From: Bdellovibrionales bacterium
GTDB taxonomy: Bacteria; Bdellovibrionota; Bdellovibrionia; Bdellovibrionales; Bdellovibrionaceae
DNA length: 64,000 bases
Assembly: GCA_016713585.1 (NCBI GenBank)
Contig: JADJOV010000001.1
Span: 434,001 to 498,000, forward strand
Reading direction: 5' to 3'
Part shown: in pieces, positions 48,987 to 58,707 of the stretch
Numbering within the stretch: the first letter of the stretch is position 1
Layout of the letters: every line of letters begins with the position of its first letter
Notes under the pieces: model-generated
What the model saw: the letters and a program-made list of their open reading frames with translations, nothing else
What the model was told of the DNA's origin: nothing
The model's database searches: none
Made by a program: the position numbers and the translations under genes

Positions 48987-49933
48987 ATGAAAGCGATTAC
49001 AATTGACAAGTTCGGCGGACCTGAGGTGCTCAAAATGACAAACGTACCAACCCCCATTCCAATGGATAGGGAAGTTCGCATCAAGATATCTTATGCCTCG
49101 GTGAATCCTGTCGATTGGAAAATTCGCGAGGGGTATTTGGCGACTATGATACCCCACCACTTTCCGTTGATTCCAGGATGGGACCTGGCAGGACTCATAG
49201 AGTCTTGTGGAAAAGATGTGACTTCGTTCAAGGTGGGCGACAGAGTTTTTTCTTATGCAAGAAAACCTGAGGTTCAATGGGGCACTTATGCTGAATTCAT
49301 CACCTTGGACGAATCGGTGGTAAGTCATATTCCAGAATCAATCAACGAAGAGCAAGCCGCGACGATTCCACTCGTTGGATTGACCGCCTGGCAGGCACTC
49401 CACGATTTTTCTCAAATTGAAAAAAATATGAACGTCCTAGTTCTGGGTGGTTCTGGTGGTGTCGGGAGCTTTGCGATTCAATTTGCAAAAGCGGCCGGAG
49501 CTTCGGTTTGGACGACAGCCAGCAAAAAAATAGGGACTATGTTTCTAAATTGGGGGCCGCTGTCGTTCTGGATTACGAAAGTGAAAGTATCAACAGCGAG
49601 ATTAAGAGTCAGGTTAAAGATGGATTTGATATTGTCTTCGATACTGTGGGTGGAGAAACCCTTAAAGCAAGCTACGAGTGGGTCAGAAAGGGCGGTGTCC
49701 TTGTTAGTATTGTCGAATCCCCTGACGAGGAGCTTAGTAAAAGTTTGGGTATCAGATCGGGTTTCGTATTCGTGAGCCCAAATGCGAGCCAACTAACGAT
49801 GATTGCCGGCCTGATTGATGAAGAAAAGGTGGTGATCCCCGAGTTTCAAACCTTTCCACTATCTGACGTCATGAACGCTCACAGGCTGAGTGAATCTAGA
49901 AGGACCCGTGGGAAGATTTTGTTAAAGATTTAG
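48987..49933 (+). CDS. Quinone-oxidoreductase-like MDR dehydrogenase (frameshift)
   Basis: NADPH-dependent zinc-independent medium-chain reductase. GAAAGGGAG precedes the ATG. ITIDKFGGPEVLKMTNVPTP, YASVNPVDWKIREGYL, PGWDLAGLIESCG, and the NADPH site VLGGSGGVGSFAIQFAKAAG are standard. The A7 run at 49525-49531 lacks one A; corrected, it reads SKKNRDYVSKLGAAVVLDYE and runs to 49933. About 315 residues. Probably regulated by the divergent LysR. Confidence 0.88.
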
Positions 49934-49998
49934 ATTCCTTCCGATAATAGGACAGCCTGTAGAGCGAGTTGAGTCATGATTTGGAAATAGTCTTAAAC

Positions 49999-51029
<1,031 letters not shown>

Positions 51030-51228
51030 CTAACAATTTTGTGTGCTCCGTAGAATCACGGAGCATAGATCGACTTAGGCGGCGAAGCGCCACCAAGAGA
51101 GGGAGAGAGTTATGAGGTTGATTATTTCAATAAAAATCATTAACCTCATCTATCCGAATTTTTCTTTCTTGGCAATTGAATATTATTGCGAGCACATAGG
51201 GAAAACAATAATGGATCCCGTCCAAATC

Positions 51229-51400
51229 ATGACGAATTCCGTTAGATCTGTTTTATTAAGCCGAGCGAATTTCCTTCATGAGGGCGCTGTGTAAGAGCAT
51301 CAAATCATGACTGGTTTGATTAAGACGAGCCATCAACGATAAAGCGATCTTCTTAACAATGGGAAGGGCTTGATCAGAATGTGCGACACAGTAGCTTGAA
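51229..51400. repeat. 172-bp direct repeat, copy A (fragment of cNMP gene 3' end)
   Basis: Matches 52988-53159 at 168 of 172 positions in the same orientation. On the minus strand it encodes the last 46 residues of the cyclic-nucleotide-binding protein (SYCVAHSDQALPIVKK...) without the rest of the gene, so it is a truncated extra copy. The two copies bracket the ATPase gene at 51489-52880. Confidence 0.95.
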
Positions 51401-51488
51401 GTCAGACAAATTTCCTTGGTCCAGTTCTGACGCGTACGCACAAAAGTTACACTTCGGGTAGTGCCTTTTTGCGAGTTTACGAAAAATT

Positions 51489-52880
51489 ATGAAGATTCGA
51501 CTTCTTTTGTTACGAAAAAAGTGTAGAATAGAAGATCGAATAGTCAAACAGTCGCAGAATGACCTCTCGGAGAGGGGAGTTAAGTTGCCTGAAAGCCGCT
51601 TCATAAAAAGAGATGTTTCTAAATACTTAGATTTCTACTTTTCTCAAAACATAAAAAGAGGACTTATCTTAAGTGGGGTCGTTGGTTGTGGAAAAACAAC
51701 TGTGGTTCAGGATTTTCTGACTCGTAGAAATCGAGATGAACACACCATTATCCTCACGTGCGATGATACTAAGCTAAGGGCGGAAGTGGCGGCAGACTCT
51801 AAATTTATTTATAACATGATTAGAAATCAAACATCGAAACCAGTTTTTCTATTTATTGATGAAGTTCAAAAGAGTGAAGATGTTTTTGATGCAATTAAAT
51901 TCGCCTATGATCATCTGAGTTTGAACTTTATCGTCAGTGGATCCAATCCAGATTATTTGAATACAGTTGCAAAAAAACGACTTCAACGGCGGGCCGAGTT
52001 CCTTATGATGATGCCGTTTTCTTTAAGTGAGATATTGTGTTTTGAAAATCACTTGAGTGAGGACGTCACCACCGTTTTTAAACGGATATTTCTTGATCTG
52101 AAACTTCCTGATGAAATTCCAACGATCTCATTGACTCATAGTATTGAGGAATCCTGCAAAAAATATTTTGATTTTGGCGGGACTCCTAGAGCCTATCTTG
52201 TTGAAGATGTGCAGCAGAAGATGATTGAAGTGAAACAGGTTGTGGAGCGTGGTTTTGAAGCTCTATCCTTTGGGAATTCAAGTTATCTGGATCAAATCAC
52301 TGTGGACCTTGCAAACTTGCATTCCAAGGAATTTACTTACCAAGGAATTTTTCAAAAAACAGGTTTGAGACGTCGAGAAAATATCAATCATAAAATTGAT
52401 CAACTTTTAAACCATGGATATCTTCTCAAGAAAAAGCCAAAAATTTTGGTTGACGATCGCTCAACCTATATTTCTAGCTATTCATTTATTGATCCTGGAT
52501 TTGTTACGTATTTGACAGGTGAGTTTTCAGATGAAGTGAATCAAGGATATCGGGCAGAGGGTCTTGTCTTTTCATCTCTGCGATATTTTCAGCAGATGCT
52601 TTCATTTAAATCAGAAATCTCATATTATAAACCATATACAATTGATTCCTCGTCGAAACTAAAGTTTTTGCAGGGTGAGATCGATTTTATTTTCACTTTA
52701 GGAAGAAAACAGATTCCAATTGAGGTCAAAGCAGGAAGTAAATCTTCTAGTTTTAATTTGAATTTGATGAAAAACTTCATGCAACTGACGAAAGCTCCTT
52801 TTGGAATCGTGCTTTATCAAGGGGCTCCTTTTTTTGCTAAGAAGGAGAGTATCCTCTTCTGGCCCTATTGGGCAATTTAG
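51489..52880 (+). CDS. AAA_14/DUF4143 ATPase (copy 2), flanked by direct repeats
   Basis: 463 residues. Walker A SGVVGCGKTT, Walker B VFLFIDEVQKSED, sensor FIVSGSNPDY, winged-helix middle, and C-terminal GEIDFIFTLGRKQIPIEVKA (D...ExK nuclease-like). Longer than copy 1 because of an N-terminal 45 residues and a longer middle. It lies inside a 172-bp duplication of the neighbour's 3' end, so it arrived, or was retained, by a duplication-type insertion. No transposase or integrase accompanies it. Confidence 0.88.
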   Translation: MKIRLLLLRKKCRIEDRIVKQSQNDLSERGVKLPESRFIKRDVSKYLDFYFSQNIKRGLILSGVVGCGKTTVVQDFLTRRNRDEHTIILTCDDTKLRAEVAADSKFIYNMIRNQTSKPVFLFIDEVQKSEDVFDAIKFAYDHLSLNFIVSGSNPDYLNTVAKKRLQRRAEFLMMMPFSLSEILCFENHLSEDVTTVFKRIFLDLKLPDEIPTISLTHSIEESCKKYFDFGGTPRAYLVEDVQQKMIEVKQVVERGFEALSFGNSSYLDQITVDLANLHSKEFTYQGIFQKTGLRRRENINHKIDQLLNHGYLLKKKPKILVDDRSTYISSYSFIDPGFVTYLTGEFSDEVNQGYRAEGLVFSSLRYFQQMLSFKSEISYYKPYTIDSSSKLKFLQGEIDFIFTLGRKQIPIEVKAGSKSSSFNLNLMKNFMQLTKAPFGIVLYQGAPFFAKKESILFWPYWAI

Positions 52881-52987
52881 AGCGGAGAACAGATCCTGAA
52901 ATGATACCTAGGCAAAGGAACGAGGCACTGAGGGGAAGAGAAATTTTTTCCGTGCGATTGTGACGGCAGGTAGGCTAGACCAGTTAC

Positions 52988-53159
52988 ATGACGAATTCCG
53001 TTAGATCTGTTTTCTTAAGCCGAGCGAATTTCCTTCATGAGGGCGCTGTGCAAAAGCATCAAATCATGACTGGTTTGATTAAGACGAGCCATCAACGATA
53101 AAGCGATCTTCTTAACAATGGGCAGGGCTTGATCAGAATGTGCGACACAGTAGCTTGAA
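52988..53159. repeat. 172-bp direct repeat, copy B (within cNMP-binding gene)
   Basis: The native copy: it includes the end of the cNMP-binding gene plus 27 bp downstream. Four differences from copy A. No palindromic ends or short flanking duplications were seen at the borders. Confidence 0.95.
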
Positions 53160-53524
53160 AAATCATCTTGATTTAGAACCAAGCATTCGACTGGGGACTC
53201 ACAAACGATCGAGGCAGAGCGAACTTCACCTCCGATCAGGCCGCCTTCTCCAATTGACGGGTGATCTTTTGCAAACAAAACGACTACTTTATAGGAGTCC
53301 CCATCGGGAGTTTTTTTGTAAATGGCAACTTGCCCCTTAATTAATACAAAGAGCTCACTCCCAGGTTGACCCTGTTGGATAATTGTATCCCCAGTTTCGT
53401 AACCCCGCCGGGTCATCATTTGAGCAATTTGCCCGAGGGCTTTCGGGTCTTCGGCCACACCAGAGAAAATGCTCACTTTCTCGAGAAATTTAACAATATC
53501 AGTTGTGGTCTGCCGGTCGCTCAT
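53015..53524 (-). CDS. Cyclic-nucleotide-binding domain protein
   Basis: 169 residues from the ATG at 53524. A CRP-type beta roll: YETGDTIIQQGQPGSELFVL, KGQVAIYKKT, IGEGGLIGGEVRSASIVCE (phosphate-binding cassette with Glu and Arg), then a helical tail without HTH. It overlaps the end of the K+-channel gene by 26 nt, so it is probably made with it and may gate the channel. Its 3' end is duplicated at 51229-51400. Confidence 0.88.
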   Translation of the reverse strand: MSDRQTTTDIVKFLEKVSIFSGVAEDPKALGQIAQMMTRRGYETGDTIIQQGQPGSELFVLIKGQVAIYKKTPDGDSYKVVVLFAKDHPSIGEGGLIGGEVRSASIVCESPVECLVLNQDDFSSYCVAHSDQALPIVKKIALSLMARLNQTSHDLMLLHSALMKEIRSA

Positions 53525-54686
53525 AAACATCCTTTTTTCGAATAACAATAGCCATCGAGCCTTCACGAATCTGAAAATTGGCCTCGGGGCTAAATACGGG
53601 CTGATTAAACTTTAAGCTTTTAACACTTTGCAGGTTTTCCACCAATTGTTTCACATTTGGAGTTTGCTGAGCTCTCTTCAAGGCCATTTCTTTAGCCTGG
53701 TGAATATTTCCAGAATTTTCAAGAATTCCAATCAACGTTTCTTGGGGTCGATTGAGAGAAAAATGTTTTTGAAGTTCTTCGTAGGTTCTATTGGAATATT
53801 CATTAGGAATAACGGAAGTCCCTAATGAAATTCGTCCATCGGGATCCAGTAAATCATGAAAAATATTGGTCACTCCTGTTCCAGAAGAAGCCATTGCAAG
53901 TAAAAGTCGCGAGTAATCCCGACTATAGATTATTTCATGGACATGAGCCAACTTCAGATACTGATCCATTCCACTTTCTAGGATTTCGGCGGCAACAGCG
54001 ACGCCTTTTGCAATATTACTTAAAGTCATAGCGGTCATGACAGTTCGCGCATCGGCCTCAGTGCGAGTCGGCACCTGCCCCCTAGAGTTCGGGGTGGCAT
54101 CGGCTAAAATTAAAATCTTTCTTGCCTTTTCAGGAATGGCTCTTTTAAGTATTTCTGGAACAAAAAAATCACCTCTGATGAGCCTCAACTTTTTGAGATC
54201 TTGAAAAGCCATTAGGGCATCTATCTCTGCATCTGGTGAGTTGTTAACAAGAACTATTTGTTTGGAGGACAGTCCCGGGTTGCAGGCTAAAATATGCAAC
54301 AACAAAGTGTGCATCTCGTTTTTCCAACCACAAATAATGAAGTGATCCTCCAAATCCTTGGGATTCATTAGACCCCTCCTTTCTCGTAAAGCTTTTTCTA
54401 AAAACACGGATGAAATTTTCGCAGTCACGATACTAATTCCAAGAACCCCACCGACCATTAAGACTTCGGCGACAACACGACCCATAGGTGTGACTGGAAA
54501 TCGATCGCCATATCCAATTGTCAGAATCGTGACAATCCCCCACCAGAGACTATCAGTATAGCTGACGATATTTGAACCCTGAACGCCAAATTCGGCGAGG
54601 TAGACAAAATAAGGGACTGTAGCCCATAAAAAAACCAAAAAGATTAAACTGCTGACAAACGGATAGGCACGAATTTTGGCAATCAT
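53499..54686 (-). CDS. Two-helix potassium channel with RCK-like domain
   Basis: 395 residues. Helix 1 at about 10-31, pore loop with selectivity filter TIGYGD (56-61), helix 2 at about 69-92. The cytoplasmic part has a TrkA-N/RCK-like fold (HFIICGWKNEMHTLLLHIL) whose Gly motif is FIICGWKN rather than GxGxxG, so nucleotide binding may be altered. It overlaps the downstream cNMP-binding gene, giving a channel plus a separate cyclic-nucleotide subunit. Confidence 0.9.
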   Translation of the reverse strand: MIAKIRAYPFVSSLIFLVFLWATVPYFVYLAEFGVQGSNIVSYTDSLWWGIVTILTIGYGDRFPVTPMGRVVAEVLMVGGVLGISIVTAKISSVFLEKALRERRGLMNPKDLEDHFIICGWKNEMHTLLLHILACNPGLSSKQIVLVNNSPDAEIDALMAFQDLKKLRLIRGDFFVPEILKRAIPEKARKILILADATPNSRGQVPTRTEADARTVMTAMTLSNIAKGVAVAAEILESGMDQYLKLAHVHEIIYSRDYSRLLLAMASSGTGVTNIFHDLLDPDGRISLGTSVIPNEYSNRTYEELQKHFSLNRPQETLIGILENSGNIHQAKEMALKRAQQTPNVKQLVENLQSVKSLKFNQPVFSPEANFQIREGSMAIVIRKKDVYERPADHN

Positions 54687-54713
54687 ATCGTTATATTTTC
54701 AGAGTTTTACAAT

Positions 54714-55706
54714 CTAATGACAAGCAACTTGCTGATAAATCCGTCCAAAGATACTGGCCCCGTCTAGGTCATTCATCCAAATTTCAACAGTATCTCCGAC
54801 CTTCATAAAGGGGGTCGAGATCTTGCCTTGGCCCAGCTGTTCAAGGGTTCTTTTTTCAGCAAGGCAACTTGAGCCGATTGAAGGGTCTTCACTGACCAAG
54901 GAATTTGCAACAGTTCCACTTCCAATCAAAGTCCCCGCAACCAAGGACCTGGTTTTGGCAGCATGAGCAATGAGCTCGCCAAAATGAAAATGCATTTCGC
55001 CAGCATTTGCTCGACCAAAGAACTCGCCTTTGTATTTAACATTCAAAGGCAAGTGAACTCGACCATCCCGCCAAGCCTTGCCCAACTCATCTGGGGTGAC
55101 GGCAATCGGGGAGAGGCTACTTGCGGGTTTACTTTGAAAAAAACCAAACCCTTGGGCCAGCTCTTCAGGAATAAGTCCTCGCAAAGAAACATCGTTAATT
55201 AAAATAATCAGGCGAATCTTTTGAAGAGCCTCTTGGGCAGAGGTCCCCATGGGAACAAAATCAGTGATGACTCCGACTTCAGCTTCAAAGTCAGATCCAT
55301 GGGCAAAGTCCCTCTGTGGAATATCTTCAAGCGGGTCAAGAAATCGTGCAGACTCCGCCTGGTACATTAACGGCACCGTTAACAAGGTTTCTGGAAGCGC
55401 AGCTTTTCGGGCCAGCCGCACAAGCTTAATGTGGTGAATAAAAGCCGAACCATCGGCAAAGAGCCAGGTTCTAGGAAGGGCCGCTGCCATTTTTTTTTCA
55501 TCATAGGGTAGAGCCTCAGAAAAAATCCCTTGATTGAGCTCTTGATCGCGCTTTTTGAGTGCAGGTAAAACCTGGTCCCAGCGCTCAAGTGCCACAAGAA
55601 GATTCGGAGCAATGTCCTCAGCCTTCGCTATTTTTTTAAGGTCGCGGCTCACAAGAACCAGCTCGCCGTCTATAGATGTCTTGCTCTTTAAACTTCCAAG
55701 TTTCAT
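54714..55706 (-). CDS. Fumarylacetoacetate hydrolase family protein
   Basis: 330 residues. FAH-type metal-dependent C-C hydrolase. FEAEVGVITDF and LIILINDVSLRG carry the metal Glu/Asp residues; GSGTVANS and EIWMNDLDGAS complete the core. The length and N-terminal domain resemble bacterial fumarylacetoacetases that finish tyrosine breakdown. A maleylacetoacetate isomerase homologue lies 2.2 kb away (57951-58607), which supports this pathway. Confidence 0.85.
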   Translation of the reverse strand: MKLGSLKSKTSIDGELVLVSRDLKKIAKAEDIAPNLLVALERWDQVLPALKKRDQELNQGIFSEALPYDEKKMAAALPRTWLFADGSAFIHHIKLVRLARKAALPETLLTVPLMYQAESARFLDPLEDIPQRDFAHGSDFEAEVGVITDFVPMGTSAQEALQKIRLIILINDVSLRGLIPEELAQGFGFFQSKPASSLSPIAVTPDELGKAWRDGRVHLPLNVKYKGEFFGRANAGEMHFHFGELIAHAAKTRSLVAGTLIGSGTVANSLVSEDPSIGSSCLAEKRTLEQLGQGKISTPFMKVGDTVEIWMNDLDGASIFGRIYQQVACH

Positions 55707-55707
55707 T

Positions 55708-56311
55708 TTATATCAGTCTAATCAAAAAGTATAGGAGGTTAACACCGACAGCCCGATAACTTTTCAGACCCAAAGCTAACTCGCCAGGAACTGTTTCAAA
55801 AAACACATCGGCACCAATTTGGGGCGCAAATCTAAAGGCTGCGCCAAGTGTAATTGGAACAATCATAGATTTCGCATCTGTAACTTTGGCTGCACTTAAA
55901 CTTCCCTTCCCGCTGGCGGAACTTGATAAATTTACCGAGAGACTGACTCCAGCATAAACGGCCGCATAATCTTCAAATTTATAACTCAAAAGTACTGGAA
56001 CATCAAAATAGGTGAGCTTATAGTCGGCCTCATCGCCGGAGGCGATGCTTGATACTTTCAAAGGGCGTTCGACATACATAAGGCCTGTACGAAGATTCAA
56101 CGGACCACTCATTTGAAAGGAAGTTGTAATTCCCAATTGATAACCGATTGCAGCTTTTGAGGTGTTTGTCGCTGTCGTTGCGGGATCCAGATCCCCTGAC
56201 TGAGAGCGGAAACCAAAAACAGCCCCGTAGTCAGAGGCGGCTGCCATTGCCGAGGCTCCGAACAAAAGAGTACTTGCAAATATAACCATTATTCTAAGAG
56301 CGGACTCTCAT
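55708..56311 (-). CDS. Outer-membrane beta-barrel porin-like protein (5' indel)
   Basis: Small 8-strand type barrel. AAGGAG precedes the ATG at 56311, but one base too many (AGAG) shifts the frame; repaired it reads MKSALRIMVIFASTLLFGAS, a signal peptide cleaved after AMA. Mature strands include LNLRTGLMYVERPL, YKLTYFDVPVLLSYKF and AAVYAGVSLSVNLSSS. About 200 residues. It ends 1 nt before the FAH gene start and is probably co-transcribed. Confidence 0.75.
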
Positions 56312-56413
56312 AAAGACTCCTTTGTCACCAAAAGATTCAAGGGCTCCTAGCTTAGTGCAGTTAGCCTCAGAGGAAAGGCTCAACGCACAGAATTATTTCA
56401 ACAAATAGACACC

Positions 56414-56887
56414 TTATTTTTGTCCTGCTTTTTCATAGAGCTCACATAAATCCTTAATAATCGCAGATTTACTTCTAGCTGCTTTGGTGCAGGCATTTTT
56501 ATTTTCTTCTTTGACGCTCCAAAGTTTGTTTCCTTTGGAAATGACCGACTTTTCTTGACACTTAAAGCTAAAATTGCGTGTTTCTGCATTTTTACCAGCT
56601 GTGTCTCTTATCAAATCATAAAACCCTGAGTCTTAGCAATGAAGGTGAATGTGAAGGGCGAAGATTTCAATCCTTGAGCCACTTAACCCCTTGACCGGCG
56701 GTAAGTCTATATCGTTGGGTGTAAACGTGGTTGTTACAACCCCCTGATCATCAACTTGGTCCTGATACTTAATAGGTTTGACACCGGCGCCATAAGTCCC
56801 TTCTGATAAGGAGGCATAGGCAGAATCATCGATGCCAATAGAAAAACAGAGAACTACGACCGTCGAGCGCAAAAACTTTGTAAACAT
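56414..56887 (-). pseudogene. Exported protein interrupted by in-frame TAA
   Basis: The ATG at 56887 has AAAGGAG upstream and begins a signal peptide (FLRSTVVVLCFSIGIDDSAY, cleavage after AYA). At 56633-56635 a TAA follows IEIFALHIHLHC; the same frame continues DSGFYDLIRDTAGKNAETRN and FSFKCQEKSVISKGNKLWS to 56414. The downstream half is coding-like with Cys and basic residues. One C-to-T change (CAA to TAA) or read-through would explain it. About 157 residues in all; family unknown. Confidence 0.55.
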
Positions 56888-57169
56888 CAGGGCAACTCCT
56901 TTAAAGACTCTTTCAAATAAAAGATTCCCCATCGTCTAACTGGAGACCTACTATCGTAGTCTAGTTTATCTGACTTATGGGGTTCGGCAAGACAAAAGGC
57001 TTCAGATGACATTGTCTTTCTTTGAAACTTTTTGCCACTTTTTCGCTGGACGCGCCTTTGATTACACCTCCTATGGCGGAGAGACCTTTGAACATTTGGC
57101 CATTATTGAAACAAAGTCGACAGACTCTGTTCGATAAAGTTTAATCAGAAATGTAGTTTCAAGAAGACT

Positions 57170-57949
57170 TCATCTCTCGATGTCCTTGTCCATGGTCCAA
57201 ATTGGATTCAAAACCAGTTCGTTAAGAACTGGATGGTCTGAGATTTCGCTATGCTGAAGTTCCAAATGGTGGGCGGATAGGGTTCCGCGAGCAAAAAATG
57301 CCACTGTCATCAGCGGGAACAGAATTCTGACTATTCGATAAGAACAAAACTTTTCGCAGCGAGACCCCAGCAGTCGAGCGAGCAGTTTTCGAATATCGCT
57401 GAACCGTCGCGACAGCCTGACTAAACAGAGGCCTCGAATTGATTTATATATAAAAATGCAAACACCAATCCAAGCAACAAAGCCTAAAATGAGTGTGGTC
57501 CAAGGAAGCAAATTTAGTAGATAATCCATTCCTTCAAAATAAGCAAAGCGCTGGTGATCCGACCATTGTAAATGGCGATGATTTAAAGCAAAGAACCCTA
57601 AATCAAGGAATCCAATGATGCTTGCGAAGACCCAAGTTAACAGCAAGTAAGTTTTGGTCCACCAAAGGTCCTTCTCGAGCCAAATCCCGAAAATCTCAAA
57701 AAGAAGGCTAAAGGCAATGCAGGGGAGTCCAATAAAGCCAATAACGACCAGATCAAAACGGGCCCCCATCCAAAAGAGCTCAAAAAGTTTTCCCCATGAA
57801 ATCAAATAAACTTCTTCTTCAATCATCAACAGGTTAAGAAGCCGCTGAACGCTAAAGCCAAAAAGAACATAACCGGAATAGCCAAGATAAATGAAAAAAA
57901 GCTCAAAAACTCTTTGCCCAATCTCGCGTCTTGGCCTTCTAATAAACAT
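57170..57949 (-). CDS. LTA-synthase-like membrane domain without sulfatase part
   Basis: 259 residues with five to six membrane helices (for example RFDLVVIGFIGLPCIAFSLL and LLTWVFASIIGFLDLGFF), ending HPVLNELVLNPIWTMDK, the segment that precedes the catalytic sulfatase domain in LtaS-type phosphoglycerol transferases. The stop follows at once and no sulfatase motifs occur downstream, so the gene is truncated or the family variant lacks catalysis. Its start is 1 nt from the divergent MaiA start, so one of the two starts is probably too early. Confidence 0.65.
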   Translation of the reverse strand: MFIRRPRREIGQRVFELFFIYLGYSGYVLFGFSVQRLLNLLMIEEEVYLISWGKLFELFWMGARFDLVVIGFIGLPCIAFSLLFEIFGIWLEKDLWWTKTYLLLTWVFASIIGFLDLGFFALNHRHLQWSDHQRFAYFEGMDYLLNLLPWTTLILGFVAWIGVCIFIYKSIRGLCLVRLSRRFSDIRKLLARLLGSRCEKFCSYRIVRILFPLMTVAFFARGTLSAHHLELQHSEISDHPVLNELVLNPIWTMDKDIER

Positions 57950-57950
57950 T

Positions 57951-58607
57951 ATGGATCCTATGACTCTTTATAACTACTATCGAAGCTCAACTTCTTATCG
58001 AGTCCGAGTTGCTCTTTATTATAAGAAAATTGCTTTTGAGTACAAGCCCGTTCATTTGCTGATGGGTGGCGGCGAACAATACAAGCAGGAATACAGACGA
58101 CTCAATCCCTTGAGCGAAGTTCCGACCCTTGTCCATGGGAAACTAACGATCGCTCAGTCTATGGCGATCCTGGAGTATCTTGAGGAGCTTTTTCCAACTC
58201 CTGCGCTTCTGCCAAAGGACTCCTACCTCAGGGCCAAGATTAGACAATTTTGTGAAAATATTAATTCGTTTATGCACCCCATAAACAATCTAAAGATTCT
58301 TCAATATCTTGAAGAAAAACACACATACGATCAGAAAGCCAAAGAGGGATGGGTTCAGTATTGGATGCCCAAAGGATTTGGCGCGACCGAAAAGTTGCTT
58401 GAAGAATTTTCAGGAAGGTTTTGCTTCGGTGATAACCTAACTTTGGCTGATCTGTTTTTGATTCCCCAGGTTTTTACTGCCCAGCGATTTCACGTCGATC
58501 TTTCATCCTATCCATTGATTAGGAAAATCAATGAGGAGTGTCTGCAATTAGAGGCCTTTGTTCGAGCCCATCCGCAATTACAGATAGATGCTCCCAAGCT
58601 AATATGA
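57951..58607 (+). CDS. maiA: Maleylacetoacetate isomerase / zeta-class GST
   Basis: 218 residues. YRSSTSYRVRVALYYKKIAF holds the catalytic SSxSxRVR motif of zeta GSTs; NPLSEVPTLVHG and LTIAQSMAILEYLEE form the glutathione site; GDNLTLADLFLIPQVFTAQR the C-terminal domain. Converts maleylacetoacetate to fumarylacetoacetate, the substrate of the FAH homologue at 54.7 kb. An ATG at 57960 (MTLYNYYRSS) is a likely alternative start. Confidence 0.88.
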   Translation: MDPMTLYNYYRSSTSYRVRVALYYKKIAFEYKPVHLLMGGGEQYKQEYRRLNPLSEVPTLVHGKLTIAQSMAILEYLEELFPTPALLPKDSYLRAKIRQFCENINSFMHPINNLKILQYLEEKHTYDQKAKEGWVQYWMPKGFGATEKLLEEFSGRFCFGDNLTLADLFLIPQVFTAQRFHVDLSSYPLIRKINEECLQLEAFVRAHPQLQIDAPKLI

Positions 58608-58707
58608 AAACGAGTGCGGTCGATACGACATACGACATACAATATTGAAATGCGATCATCGCGCAAGCAAACGTGTTGTTTCGGCGACCCAACTTCTTGT
58701 GGAAATG

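Noticed and set aside
57006..57137. 43-residue plus-strand ORF (MTLSFFETFC...)
   Set aside because: No ribosome site or family; the opposite strand is equally open.
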